Made by a program: the position numbers and the translations under genes
Notes under the pieces: model-generated
The model's input: only the letters and a program-made list of their open reading frames with translations
Database searches by the model: none
What the model was told of the DNA's origin: nothing
Shown: one piece after another, positions 24,617 to 33,475 of the stretch
Layout of the letters: every line of letters starts with the position of its first letter
Position numbering within the stretch: position 1 is the first letter of the stretch
Assembly (NCBI GenBank): GCA_045110575.1
Contig: JBGCGF010000071.1
Span: 1 to 64,000, forward strand
Length of the DNA stretch: 64,000 nucleotides
From: CALDTK01 sp045110575
GTDB taxonomy: Bacteria; Bacteroidota; Bacteroidia; Chitinophagales; Saprospiraceae
Direction: 5' to 3'

Positions 24617-25876
24617 CTACTGCCGCACCAATCTTCGACTCACTACACCAAAGGCAGGCGAGTAAAACCGGAGTACATACATGCCTTTCGGTAAGCCTGC
24701 AAAATCTAAAGATGCGTCAGCGCCTAGGCCGTCAAAGCGCTCAATGAGTTGTCCAGTTGCACTGTAAAGATCGAGTTGTGTTGCCTCACTGAGGCCACGA
24801 ACATAAACGACATCTGAGCGAACAGGATTTGGGCTAATGCTCAACTTGGCTGCGGAAAGAGACTGCGTAGAACTCACATTTCCTCCAAACGTCCACGAAA
24901 TGGTAGCGGTATCAGAAACATTACCTGTCCAGTCTTTCGAAACGATTTTATAGACCAAGACATCTCCGGTGTCGAGGCCTGGATTCGCGATTCCACGTGA
25001 AGGTCCATTCGGCTGAACATCGCCAAGTGAGGCATCATCCAGAAAAACCGTGTATTTCTCAATGCCACTATCGTCTGTTGAAAGGTCCCATTGTAAGACG
25101 ATTTGGTCGACTGGTGCACCTACGTAGGTTACACGCAAATTGGATGGGGCAGAAGGTGCAATCAAATCTGCATCAGCACGGTAGGAGCTGTCAATTTGCA
25201 CGGCACTCAATGCTCGGTCGAACACCTGTACGTCATCGATCGATCCATATAGACGGTATGACGCAGGCGAGCCTGATTTTCTCCCGAATACGACTTTTGC
25301 ATCCAATTCTGGCGGGAAGTAGTCATAATTCGAGATGCTGTCTCCACCTTGATCAACGCCATTCACGTAAATCTTGCGGGTCTTCGCCGAAGTGTCTTGC
25401 ACACACGTTACGCGTTTCCATTGATCGTATTCGAGCGGCGAACCAGGAACAATCATTTTACGACCTCCACCTTCAAATTCCATCTGGTTGGCGCCGAAGT
25501 TAGAATGCATTCCGTAATCAGTAATGCCGGGTGAGTTGGTCGGATCCTCGATACCCCAAAAGCCTGCATAAGGTGGATTTTGGCTACCTGTTGCTCGATA
25601 CCAAACAGACACTGTAAAAGAGCCTTGAAACGCTGTGCCGTCTTGAATGAAGACGTTCGCTTGGCTTGTATTTAGCGCTTTAAATTCACCACCGAAGCGA
25701 TCTGTCGTCTGAAAAGGTTGCCCTTCAGGCTGCAACATTGTTCCCGCTGATCCTTGATCTATTCTTACGTCTCCTTCAAAATTGTAGAAGTGGTAGGGTT
25801 GCAAGGTTTGCGCTTGCGCGGTTGCAAAAATGCAGATTGCGAGCAGTGCGCCCGCATATTGTAACGTTGTTTTCAT
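24617..25876 (-). CDS. LamG-domain secreted protein with T9SS sorting domain
   Basis: A 419-residue exported protein; the start is the ATG opening MKTTLQYAGALLAICI, a clean signal peptide (cleavage near AQAQ), rather than the upstream one at 25903. Domains: a LamG/concanavalin-like jelly roll (about 25-225; typical SFTVSVWYRATG, RKIYVNGVDQGG, GSIDDVQVFDRALSA), a fibronectin type III-like module (about 235-330; PSAPSNLRVTYVG), and a type A T9SS sorting domain (LSISPNPVRSDVV, GMYVLRF). LamG domains bind glycans, and the divergent neighbour is a GH16 beta-glucanase lipoprotein, so a polysaccharide-binding role is plausible. Confidence 0.85.
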   Translation of the reverse strand: MKTTLQYAGALLAICIFATAQAQTLQPYHFYNFEGDVRIDQGSAGTMLQPEGQPFQTTDRFGGEFKALNTSQANVFIQDGTAFQGSFTVSVWYRATGSQNPPYAGFWGIEDPTNSPGITDYGMHSNFGANQMEFEGGGRKMIVPGSPLEYDQWKRVTCVQDTSAKTRKIYVNGVDQGGDSISNYDYFPPELDAKVVFGRKSGSPASYRLYGSIDDVQVFDRALSAVQIDSSYRADADLIAPSAPSNLRVTYVGAPVDQIVLQWDLSTDDSGIEKYTVFLDDASLGDVQPNGPSRGIANPGLDTGDVLVYKIVSKDWTGNVSDTATISWTFGGNVSSTQSLSAAKLSISPNPVRSDVVYVRGLSEATQLDLYSATGQLIERFDGLGADASLDFAGLPKGMYVLRFYSPAFGVVSRRLVRQ

Positions 25877-26314
25877 TTCTCGTGTGTGTGATGAGAAAGC
25901 CAAACTATTCGGTCATTTGTAGTTGTATCGCGCAATTCCCATGAAGGATAGGAAGTTTCCCATAAGCAGTGATTTTTGCTTCCGCGAAAACGTAAACATG
26001 AAACTTGCAGTCTGGTGATCGAGACGAAGCTCCAAACTTGGTTTGATGAGGAATATAGGTTTTGGCGAAAGCTGTAAAACTGAACGAGTAATTTTTTGAA
26101 AACAATGCTCCGACCTCGCGAATTCGTCATGCCGACCTAACAGGCGAAAACCGGACGGGTAAGTCAAGCTAGGAGATTCGAACAGGCGGCAAGCCAAACA
26201 AACTCTGGATCTCATACTTACTATAGCATGATGTCTAAATCAAAGACGTTAGACCGTGTTTAGCATCATTACTCGTAAGTTGTTCTAATTTAGAAGAGTC
26301 AATAAATTATAACC
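25877..26314. other. Divergent promoter region of LamG and GH16 genes
   Basis: A 438-bp gap that should hold two divergent promoters. It contains an exact 14-mer motif (26059-26072) and a near copy, GTTTTCGCGGAAGC on the minus strand (25978-25991). No other clear signal was seen. Confidence 0.5.
26059..26072 (+). repeat. Iterated 14-mer, exact, intergenic
   Basis: Exact GTTTTGGCGAAAGC, 243 bp upstream of the GH16 gene. A one-mismatch relative with intact GC/GC stem and GGAA loop lies at 25978-25991 on the other strand. Confidence 0.95.
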
Positions 26315-27532
26315 GTGAGAAACCAGAAAATTTGCCTTTTTGCCTTTGCACTTGCTGCAATTTTCACAGTAAGCTGTAACGATGATGAGCCGGCAGCTAT
26401 AGAGCAGCCAGTTGTCCTACCCCAGCTCCTAATCGAAAATGCAAGATTTATCGAAGGCGACGACAATACGTCAAGTGTCTCAATAGCCGTGCAGTTGACA
26501 GGAACGTCAATAGGGCTAGTGGAAGTTGGCTATTCCATAGAAAATGGATCTGCTACAGTCGATGAGGATTTTTCAGGAGAAATAGATGGTATCCTCGTTT
26601 TTGACGGAGATGATACTGAACAGGAGATAAATTTTACCATTATCGGGGATGATACTCCTGAAGGTGATGAAGACTTTACGATACGACTCTCTGATCCGGT
26701 AAACGCGACTCTTCCTGCAGAAAGCATCACGATTACGGTGAAAGATGATGATGCAAGATCTGTAAGTAGCAGTGCGCCGAATGATGGTTATCGTTCAGCT
26801 ATTGCTTACCCAGAAATGGACCTACTCTGGTCAAATGAGTTCATCGCCAACGAGCTGGAATCTGCCGAATGGACCTGGGAATTGGGTAATGGCAATAATG
26901 GCTGGGGAAACAGCGAACTGCAGTATTACCGTGAAGAAAATACCACAATGGAAGGTGGCAACTTGGTCATCACTGCGAAGAAGGAAAACTTTGGAAGTAA
27001 ATTCTATACGTCATCTCGAATTATTTCGAAGGACAAGGTTGAGTTCCAATTTGGACGTATCGATATTCGTGCAGCAATGCCGCAAGGCCAGGGATTATGG
27101 CCAGCGCTTTGGATGCTAGGAGCAAATATTGACGACGTCGGTTGGCCCGCTTGCGGTGAAATCGACATTATGGAGCTAGTAGGGCACGAACCAGGAGTTG
27201 TTCATGGAACAGCTCACTTTGGAGCTTCTGCTAGTGAACGCAGGTATTTGGGTAGGAGCAAAGACTTGGACGGTGATGACACATTCGCGGACGAATTCCA
27301 CGTATTCTCACTTGTATGGGAGCGCGATAAGATCCAATGGCTGTTAGACGGCGAACTATATAACATACTAAGCCCTTCGCAGGTAAGTCCCGCAGCATGG
27401 CCGTTCAACAAGGAATTTTTCATGATTTTCAATGTCGCGGTTGGAGGCCAATGGCCAGGAGTTCCAGATGCTACGACGACGTTCCCTCAGCAAATGCACG
27501 TCGACTACATTCGTGTGTTTCAAGAGAAATAG
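26315..27532 (+). CDS. GH16 beta-glucanase (laminarinase-like) lipoprotein
   Basis: A 405-residue lipoprotein starting at GTG: the signal peptide ends in FTVSC with the lipobox Cys near residue 21 followed by NDDE. A Calx-beta-like module (about 38-145; SATVDEDFSG, PEGDEDFTIRLSDP) precedes the GH16 domain (about 165-403). The catalytic signature GEIDIME has nucleophile E282 and acid/base E287, and WPALWMLG, HGTAHF and HVFSLVWERD are typical of GH16 laminarinases. It should cleave beta-1,3(1,4)-glucans at the cell surface. The divergent LamG protein may bind the same glycan. No SusC/SusD pair is present, so it is not a classical utilisation locus. Confidence 0.92.
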   Translation: MRNQKICLFAFALAAIFTVSCNDDEPAAIEQPVVLPQLLIENARFIEGDDNTSSVSIAVQLTGTSIGLVEVGYSIENGSATVDEDFSGEIDGILVFDGDDTEQEINFTIIGDDTPEGDEDFTIRLSDPVNATLPAESITITVKDDDARSVSSSAPNDGYRSAIAYPEMDLLWSNEFIANELESAEWTWELGNGNNGWGNSELQYYREENTTMEGGNLVITAKKENFGSKFYTSSRIISKDKVEFQFGRIDIRAAMPQGQGLWPALWMLGANIDDVGWPACGEIDIMELVGHEPGVVHGTAHFGASASERRYLGRSKDLDGDDTFADEFHVFSLVWERDKIQWLLDGELYNILSPSQVSPAAWPFNKEFFMIFNVAVGGQWPGVPDATTTFPQQMHVDYIRVFQEK

Positions 27533-27585
27533 TCTCCCTGTGAGCTCAAAGGCGGCGAACCAGATGGCGCATTACCTTCGCCCCC

Positions 27586-28005
27586 ATGGCAGAACTATCT
27601 GAAGATACCCACCGTCAAATTGCACGCCTTTGTGAGCGCGGTGACGAACTCGCATCCAATGGTGTATTTGATGAAGCGTTGAAGCTGTATCAGAATGCGT
27701 TGGACTTGCTACCTGCACCGAAAAGTGATTGGGAAGCAGCGCTTTGGATCTATGCCGCGATCGGTGATTCACACTTTTTGTCAAGAGATTTTGCTTCCGC
27801 CAAAACCACCTTTTCGGAGGCGATTACAGGGCACGGAGGACAAGACAATCCTTTCTTACATCTCCGTTTAGGTCAGACTCATTTTGAGCTTGAGGACATG
27901 GACGCTGCAGCCGAAGAATTGAAGCATGCATACGAGTTACAAGGTGCTGAACTCTTCGAGGAAGACGACGTGAAGTACCTCGACTTCGTGAAGACGAAGT
28001 TGTAG
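27586..28005 (+). CDS. Tetratricopeptide-repeat protein
   Basis: A 139-residue cytoplasmic protein without signal peptide, made of about three TPR helix pairs: GDELASNGVFDEALKLYQNAL (in part), WIYAAIGDSHFLSRDFASAKTTFSEAI (in part) and LHLRLGQTHFELEDMDAAAEELKHAY (in part). TPRs mediate protein contacts; the partner is unknown. It begins 53 bp after the GH16 stop and may be co-transcribed with it. The GGAA variant of the 14-mer (27793-27806) encodes ASAKT in the second repeat. It converges with rlmF across a large hairpin. Confidence 0.85.
   Translation: MAELSEDTHRQIARLCERGDELASNGVFDEALKLYQNALDLLPAPKSDWEAALWIYAAIGDSHFLSRDFASAKTTFSEAITGHGGQDNPFLHLRLGQTHFELEDMDAAAEELKHAYELQGAELFEEDDVKYLDFVKTKL
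27793..27806 (-). repeat. Iterated 14-mer, GGAA variant, coding
   Basis: The minus strand reads GTTTTGGCGGAAGC; in the TPR gene it is translated antisense as ASAKT. Confidence 0.85.
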
Positions 28006-28048
28006 GGGATTCCAATGGAGTTGTAAGGACTTGCCCGAGCGGTATTTT

Positions 28049-28144
28049 AACCACGGAGTGCACTGAGACCACGGAGGAAAGGCACGGAGCTACACGCCGT
28101 CCTGCTCTGTGCTTCGCTCCGTGTCCTCGGTGCTCTCCGCGGTT
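28049..28144. repeat. Long imperfect inverted repeat (ACCACGGAG type) between convergent genes
   Basis: AACCACGGAGTGCACTGAG... (28049-28090) is an imperfect reverse complement of ...CTCGGTGCTCTCCGCGGTT (28105-28144), pairing over about 40 bp. This CACGGAG-rich palindrome belongs to a type of short intergenic repeat seen in many bacteria. Its position between convergent stops suggests it may also end transcription on both sides. Confidence 0.75.
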
Positions 28145-28174
28145 GACATTGGGGTTTTCGAGATTCGCGCTCTA

Positions 28175-29041
28175 TCAAAACCGCCACGCCAACACCCTTC
28201 TAATCTTATTACCAGCCACTAACTCAATCACCTTCTTCTCGGCTGGTTTGTATTGGCGGAAGCTGACGTCTGCAACCTTGAGGTAGCCTTTTTGGGAGAC
28301 GAGGGTCGTAAACCAACCAACTTGCTTAGCAAAGCGGCTTGACTCAGAGATCATGCGTCGCAAGAAGGCGGACTCGCCACCCTTGGTCCATAATTCGTTG
28401 GACTGGCCTCCAAAGCTGAAGCCTTCCTTTTCAATCTTGCCTAAGTGTTTCCACTTCAAATCTGATGCTTGCTTGGCGGCAGCAGCAGATTCGAAAAAGG
28501 GAGGATTGCACATGGTGAAGGCAAACTCGTCGTTTGGTCGAATAATGCCTTGGAAAACACTAGCGAGGTCGTCTTGTTTGCGCAGTTCGATTTTACCGTT
28601 CAAGCGCTTATTGAACTTGGCGATCGCTTCTGCGCCTCGCAAGGCTACACTGTCCACGTCGCTAGCAGCGAAAGACCAACCGTAGCTACCCGAACCTAGA
28701 ATCGGATAGATCAACGAGGCGCCTGTGCCGATGTCAAGTCCTCTCACCTTTTTGCTTTGTTTCTCCTTCGGAAGCTCTCCAAGGAGATCCTTGATCACAT
28801 GGATGTAGTCAAGCCTTCCTGGAACACCTGGTACAAGGTTGCCTTTAGGAATGTCCCAAAATTGTAGTCCAAAATCAGCTAGAAGTAGGGCTTTGTTGAG
28901 CTGGCGTACTGTATCAGGTTGCGTAAAATCAAGCGTCATTCCTCCATGAGGTGCCTCGATCATGTATTGGCTTAGCTCAGGCACAACCTTGCTTAGGCGG
29001 TCCAATTCGTAAAAGCCTTGATAACGGTTTTTGGGATGCAT
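28175..29041 (-). CDS. rlmF: 23S rRNA (adenine(1618)-N(6))-methyltransferase
   Basis: A 288-residue cytosolic SAM-dependent enzyme that methylates A1618 (E. coli numbering) of 23S rRNA. The opening MHPKNRYQGFYELDRL, the SAM-binding GLDIGTGASLIYPILG and the catalytic NPPF in FTMCNPPFFES are family-typical, as is the C-terminal HP-rich ending replaced here by KIRRVLAWRF. Length agrees with RlmF (about 290-310). The gene is divergent from the FAD/Fe-S dehydrogenase with 76 bp between starts. Confidence 0.94.
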   Translation of the reverse strand: MHPKNRYQGFYELDRLSKVVPELSQYMIEAPHGGMTLDFTQPDTVRQLNKALLLADFGLQFWDIPKGNLVPGVPGRLDYIHVIKDLLGELPKEKQSKKVRGLDIGTGASLIYPILGSGSYGWSFAASDVDSVALRGAEAIAKFNKRLNGKIELRKQDDLASVFQGIIRPNDEFAFTMCNPPFFESAAAAKQASDLKWKHLGKIEKEGFSFGGQSNELWTKGGESAFLRRMISESSRFAKQVGWFTTLVSQKGYLKVADVSFRQYKPAEKKVIELVAGNKIRRVLAWRF

Positions 29042-29117
29042 ATAGGTTGGCTAAATGTTGCACGAAGATGCACGTCCTTGCGCATACACTAACAGGCGCT
29101 AAAGTACATTGTGACCA

Positions 29118-32066
29118 ATGACAGCGCATAGTTCAAAGACCCCCATACCTTTTGATCAGTTAAGTCGAACGCTCGAAGGAGAGCTGCGATTAGATGAACT
29201 GAGTAAGACCTTATACTCAACCGATGCATCAGTGTATCGCCGCATTCCGCTGGGCGTTGCGTTTCCTAAGCACACGCAAGACCTTCAAGCCATTATCGCC
29301 TTTGCTGCAAAACACGAAATAGGTCTCATCCCACGTACCGCTGGCACTTCGCTTGCTGGCCAATGTGTCGGCGACGGTCTTGTCGTTGATGTCTCCAAGC
29401 ACTTTACCGAAATCGTTTCTGTTGATGTAAAGGCGAAAACAGTGACGGTACAGCCAGGTGTGATCCGTGATGAGCTAAACCGGTTTTTGCGGAAGCATAA
29501 GCTCTTTTTTGGCCCGAATACGTCAACATCGAATCGCTGTATGGTCGGTGGAATGGTAGGTAACAACAGCTCGGGGTCAACTTCTATTCGCTACGGGCAT
29601 ACCCGCGACAAGGTGAAGTCGATGACGGTCGTTCTTGCAGATGGGAGTGTTACAACGTTTGGCGAAGAGAGTATTTCCCGCTTTCGCCAAAACGTAACAA
29701 ACACAGGTCTTCGCGGCAATATTTATCGTTTGCTGGAGCGTGAATTATCTGATCCGATTGTTCGCAAACGGATCGTCGACGACTTTCCAAAAGCGGAGAT
29801 CAAGCGACGAAATACGGGCTATGCAATCGACACTTTGCTCGATGCAGATGCGCTCTCGGGTGAGGATGCTGGCATTGCATTCAATGCCGGTAAGTTGCTC
29901 TGTGGAAGTGAAGGCACCTTGGCGTTTACGACTGAGATTACGCTTCAACTTGATGATCTACCACCACCCTACGCGATGATGGTTGTTCCTCATTTTACGA
30001 GCATCCAAGATTGCCTGCGTATGGTCGTTCCAGCAATGGAGCATGAGCTGTATACCTGTGAGATGCTCGATAAGACCATCCTTGATCTGACACTCGGCAA
30101 TCCTGAGCAAACCAAGAACCGTCACTTTATCTCTGGCGATCCTGCTGCGATCTTGATGTTGGAGTTACGTGCACATTCTGAAAAGGAATTACAAGAACAA
30201 GGTGAGCGATTACTTACGTCGATTCAGAAAGCTGGTCAATCGTATGATTCGCCTAGGTTGACGGGTAATTCAATAGACCAAGCACTTGAGCTTCGTGCAG
30301 CTGGACTCGGAATCCTCGGCAACATGGTTGGCGATAAGAAGGCCGTTGCATGTATCGAGGATACCGCGGTAGCACTACCCGACTTGGCCGATTACATCCA
30401 AGACTTCTCGGCACTCATGGAGAAGTACGAGGAAAAGCCTGTGTACTACGCACACGCTGGAGCAGGTGAATTGCACTTGCGTCCGATCCTCAACCTAAAG
30501 AAACAAGAAGACGTAGATCGCTTCCGTCAGATCACAACAGAGACGGCGCACCTGGTGAGACGCTATGGCGGATCAATGAGTGGTGAGCATGGGGACGGCA
30601 TTGTTCGTGCACCATACATCTCACTAATCGTGGGAGAAGAGAACTTTGCGCTCATGGAGCGTATCAAGCAGGCGTTCGACCCTAAAGGCATATTCAACCC
30701 AGGTAAGATCGTTGACGCCTACGCGATGGACGAGCAACTGCGCTACGAGATCGATCGGGATGAGCCTGAGATTGAGACGCTCTTTAACTTCTCAGACACG
30801 GAAGGTGTGCTGCGACTTGCCGAGAAGTGCAACGGTGCCGGTGCCTGCTTAAAGCCTGCCACAGCTGGTGGTACGATGTGTCCGAGTTACCACGCGACCA
30901 ACCAAGAAAAGGACTCTACCCGTGGACGTGCAAATGCGTTACGCGAGATTCTAACCAACTCTGAGAAGGTCAATAAATTCGATTCTGAGGAATTGAAAGA
31001 GGTCTTTGATTTGTGTCTCAGCTGTAAAGGCTGCAGCAGCGAATGCCCTTCAACCGTCGATGTCGCTACCCTCAAGGCGGAGTTCTTGTATCAGTATCAA
31101 AAGGCCAATGGTGCTTCGCTGCGCAGTAAGCTCTTCGCTAATAACGATCGCCTCAATAAGCTGGGTCGCATCAGTACGGGACTCACCAATTTCGTGTTCA
31201 AGAACAAGCTCACCTCAGGTTGGCTCAAATCCATGATGGGCGTTGCTCAAGCACATGAATTACCTTTATTGAGTGATCAATCACTACGTAGTTGGTGCAT
31301 GCAAAACATAGAAGATCTACAGCCGAAGCAACCAAAGCGAGAGGTCTACCTCTTCATCGATGAGTTTACAGATCAGTTAGACGCGAACATCGGTATCGAC
31401 GCAATCCATGTACTCACTAAGCTTGGCTATGGTGTTCGTGTGGTAGAGCATGCGATCAGCGGTCGAGCGTTTATCTCGAAAGGCTTCCTAGAAGAAGCCC
31501 GAGAAGTTGCAATCAAGAACGTTGACACGTTTGGAACGCTAGTGACTACAGACCTTCCACTCATCGGAATCGAGCCATCGGCAATCCTCACATTCCGTGA
31601 TGAGTATCCACGCTTAGTCGGTGACGGAACGAAGGCCAAAGCGTTGGCGAAAAACGTCTTCCTATTGGATGAGTTTCTAGCTGCTGAGATTGAGGCCGGT
31701 CGAATTACTAGTGAAGACTTTACCAAAGAGCAAAAGCTGGTCAAAGTCCACGGACATTGCCATCAAAAGGCGCTGTCTGGTGTCGCCTCTACCCTAGCCT
31801 ACCTTGACCTTCCAGCGAATTACCACGTAGAGTTAATTCCGTCAGGTTGCTGTGGCATGGCAGGATCATTTGGCTACGAGAAGGAGCACTTTGAAGTCAG
31901 TATGGCAGTAGGTGAGCAGGTATTGTTCCCATCGGTACGCGATACCCCAGAAACCACAGTGATCGCTGCTGTCGGTACGAGTTGCCGTCATCAGATTAAG
32001 GTGGGTACGCAAAGGGAGGCGGTGCATCCGATTACGATATTGAGGGAGGCGTTAGAGGGGAGTTAG
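29118..32066 (+). CDS. FAD-linked dehydrogenase fused to Fe-S/CCG module (D-lactate/D-2-hydroxyacid type)
   Basis: A 982-residue two-part enzyme. Residues 1-540 form a PCMH FAD-binding oxidase (PRTAGTSLAGQCVGDGLVVD, in part; GMVGNNSSGSTSIRYG; YAHAGAGELHLRP; GSMSGEHGDGIVR; FDPKGIFNPGKI). Residues about 570-700 carry two 4Fe-4S clusters (CNGAGACLKPATAGGTMCPS region and CLSCKGCSSECPSTVD). The C-terminal part contains CCG-type heterodisulfide-reductase motifs (HGHCHQKAL, SGCCGMAGSFGYE). This architecture is that of membrane-associated, quinone-linked D-lactate, D-2-hydroxyglutarate or glycolate dehydrogenases; the exact 2-hydroxyacid cannot be fixed. The motif at 29680-29693 is read as FRQN. Confidence 0.9.
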   Translation: MTAHSSKTPIPFDQLSRTLEGELRLDELSKTLYSTDASVYRRIPLGVAFPKHTQDLQAIIAFAAKHEIGLIPRTAGTSLAGQCVGDGLVVDVSKHFTEIVSVDVKAKTVTVQPGVIRDELNRFLRKHKLFFGPNTSTSNRCMVGGMVGNNSSGSTSIRYGHTRDKVKSMTVVLADGSVTTFGEESISRFRQNVTNTGLRGNIYRLLERELSDPIVRKRIVDDFPKAEIKRRNTGYAIDTLLDADALSGEDAGIAFNAGKLLCGSEGTLAFTTEITLQLDDLPPPYAMMVVPHFTSIQDCLRMVVPAMEHELYTCEMLDKTILDLTLGNPEQTKNRHFISGDPAAILMLELRAHSEKELQEQGERLLTSIQKAGQSYDSPRLTGNSIDQALELRAAGLGILGNMVGDKKAVACIEDTAVALPDLADYIQDFSALMEKYEEKPVYYAHAGAGELHLRPILNLKKQEDVDRFRQITTETAHLVRRYGGSMSGEHGDGIVRAPYISLIVGEENFALMERIKQAFDPKGIFNPGKIVDAYAMDEQLRYEIDRDEPEIETLFNFSDTEGVLRLAEKCNGAGACLKPATAGGTMCPSYHATNQEKDSTRGRANALREILTNSEKVNKFDSEELKEVFDLCLSCKGCSSECPSTVDVATLKAEFLYQYQKANGASLRSKLFANNDRLNKLGRISTGLTNFVFKNKLTSGWLKSMMGVAQAHELPLLSDQSLRSWCMQNIEDLQPKQPKREVYLFIDEFTDQLDANIGIDAIHVLTKLGYGVRVVEHAISGRAFISKGFLEEAREVAIKNVDTFGTLVTTDLPLIGIEPSAILTFRDEYPRLVGDGTKAKALAKNVFLLDEFLAAEIEAGRITSEDFTKEQKLVKVHGHCHQKALSGVASTLAYLDLPANYHVELIPSGCCGMAGSFGYEKEHFEVSMAVGEQVLFPSVRDTPETTVIAAVGTSCRHQIKVGTQREAVHPITILREALEGS
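29680..29693 (-). repeat. Iterated 14-mer, exact, coding
   Basis: The minus strand reads GTTTTGGCGAAAGC; it is translated antisense as RFRQN in the FAD/Fe-S gene. A near copy, GTTTTTGCGGAAGC, is at 29483-29496 on the plus strand. Confidence 0.95.
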
Positions 32067-32331
32067 GAGTAAATCTTACGACAAGTCGTTAAGCTTAAGA
32101 GCAAAGCACCTCTACGCGTAGACTTCTATTTGTGGTGGTATATCGTGGTGCTTCTTTGATCTAGCTACTTCTATTTTGTAGCGCCTGAGCTGAGCTCAGA
32201 TGCCGCGCTACAGCCAGAAAGGTTGATTTGGTGCTGTTTAGCTTTGGCTATATTTCTAAGGTAAGGTGTTGGTGGGGTCTCAACTACGGTCGAACTAGAG
32301 CTTTAGCTGTCTTTTTCTAAAACTAGATTAT

Positions 32332-32736
32332 TTAGATCATATATCCCAAATACACCATCCAAAACACCCCACTCACATAGCTCCACAGCAGAATGAAGAG
32401 CACATGCATAATGGTTTCAAACCGCTTGCCGCGCCACAGTTCTGAGGAATACCCAAAGAACTGAACAAGTAAGCGGACTGTCCAGAATACGGCAAAAGCC
32501 AGACTGATCGTTTTGCCGAAAGGTGTATTGAGTAATTGCTCACTATTAAAGATGCAGACAGCTCCCATTCCTGCAACGAAAAACGCCAAGAAGAAGGTGT
32601 GGACTACCATCATCTCCCGATTGATGAGCTCGAGGCTAGCTAAGTCTTTTTTCCAATGGAAATATCTTGGGAAGCCTACGTGCATGAGTCCAAGCACAAC
32701 AAGCATGATTCCTACAATCCTAGTGTGGAGTTCCAT
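32332..32736 (-). CDS. Four-helix membrane protein, last gene of a four-gene operon
   Basis: A 134-residue protein with about four membrane helices, starting at the ATG that gives MELHTRIVGIMLVVLG; the frame continues upstream to 32793 but that part overlaps the preceding gene and is not protein-like. No catalytic residues stand out. The start lies inside the last 17 bases of the methyltransferase gene, so translation is probably coupled. It belongs with the DoxX-like, DUF2071 and methyltransferase genes; a shared membrane or lipid process is plausible but unproven. The 14-mer CC/GG variant at 32510-32523 encodes PFGKT. Confidence 0.8.
   Translation of the reverse strand: MELHTRIVGIMLVVLGLMHVGFPRYFHWKKDLASLELINREMMVVHTFFLAFFVAGMGAVCIFNSEQLLNTPFGKTISLAFAVFWTVRLLVQFFGYSSELWRGKRFETIMHVLFILLWSYVSGVFWMVYLGYMI
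32510..32523 (+). repeat. Iterated 14-mer, CC/GG variant, coding
   Basis: GTTTTGCCGAAAGG on the plus strand, read antisense as PFGKT in the membrane-protein gene. Confidence 0.9.
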
Positions 32737-33475
32737 GCGACAGGGTATAGGTGGTGACGAATGGAGTGGTTTTCGCTTTTTCGACAACGGCAAGTCCAGC
32801 TGCTTGAAAAGTTGCCTTCCATGTTTTTGGAGAGTGGAAGTGCATCGCTCCCATAGAGTAGACGAGGAAGTTAGCGATGTCTCGCTGATGCTCGGTCACA
32901 TAGATCTTGCCTTCTGGCGTTAGCACGCGCTTGAGTTCCTTGAAAAAGTCAATTCGCTCGGTTTCGTCACGAATCTCGTGAGCAGAAAGCATGGCGACGC
33001 AAGCTTCGAAGGTTTGATCTTCGAAAGGAAGGTGATTAGTTTCTACAGAAACGGTCTTCGCATGCTGCGGATACGCTTGACGAGCACGTTTGATGGAGAC
33101 CTCGGTATGCTTTTCGGGATCGTAGAAATCGCAGATTTCAAGAGATAGGCTAGGGTAGCGATGATCGATTAGCTCACTCGTTTCGTCAAAGCCCGCATTG
33201 ATGTTGAGTACCGTGCTGCCATCGGGAACATCGTCAAGCCATTTGAGCGAATAGAGGCTCGATTGGTCATAGATGTACCAAGAGACCACAAGCGTGATCA
33301 CCACATTAAGGGAAGCGCTCCAAATCGCCCAGAGGCCCAGTACTTGCAGCCAAAATGGACTGACGAGCATGATTGGATACGCAACAAGAAGTGCCACTAC
33401 ATAAGCTACATAGTAGTGCCAGTTGAACCGAATGATATTCCAAACTCCTTGGAAAGGTTTTCGTGTTAGCTCCAT
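32720..33475 (-). CDS. Membrane-anchored class I SAM methyltransferase
   Basis: A 251-residue protein with two N-terminal membrane helices (about 20-42 and 45-67) and a Rossmann methyltransferase domain. The SAM-binding motif I is degenerate (VLNINAGFDETSE instead of the usual acidic LDxGxG), while the later motifs are conventional: LPFEDQTFEACVAMLSAHEI and FFKELKRVLTPEGKIYVTEHQ, each quoted in part. The substrate is unknown; the membrane anchor suggests a lipid, quinone or pigment. It overlaps the DUF2071 gene by 10 bp upstream and the membrane-protein gene by 17 bp downstream. Confidence 0.85.
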   Translation of the reverse strand: MELTRKPFQGVWNIIRFNWHYYVAYVVALLVAYPIMLVSPFWLQVLGLWAIWSASLNVVITLVVSWYIYDQSSLYSLKWLDDVPDGSTVLNINAGFDETSELIDHRYPSLSLEICDFYDPEKHTEVSIKRARQAYPQHAKTVSVETNHLPFEDQTFEACVAMLSAHEIRDETERIDFFKELKRVLTPEGKIYVTEHQRDIANFLVYSMGAMHFHSPKTWKATFQAAGLAVVEKAKTTPFVTTYTLSHGTPH

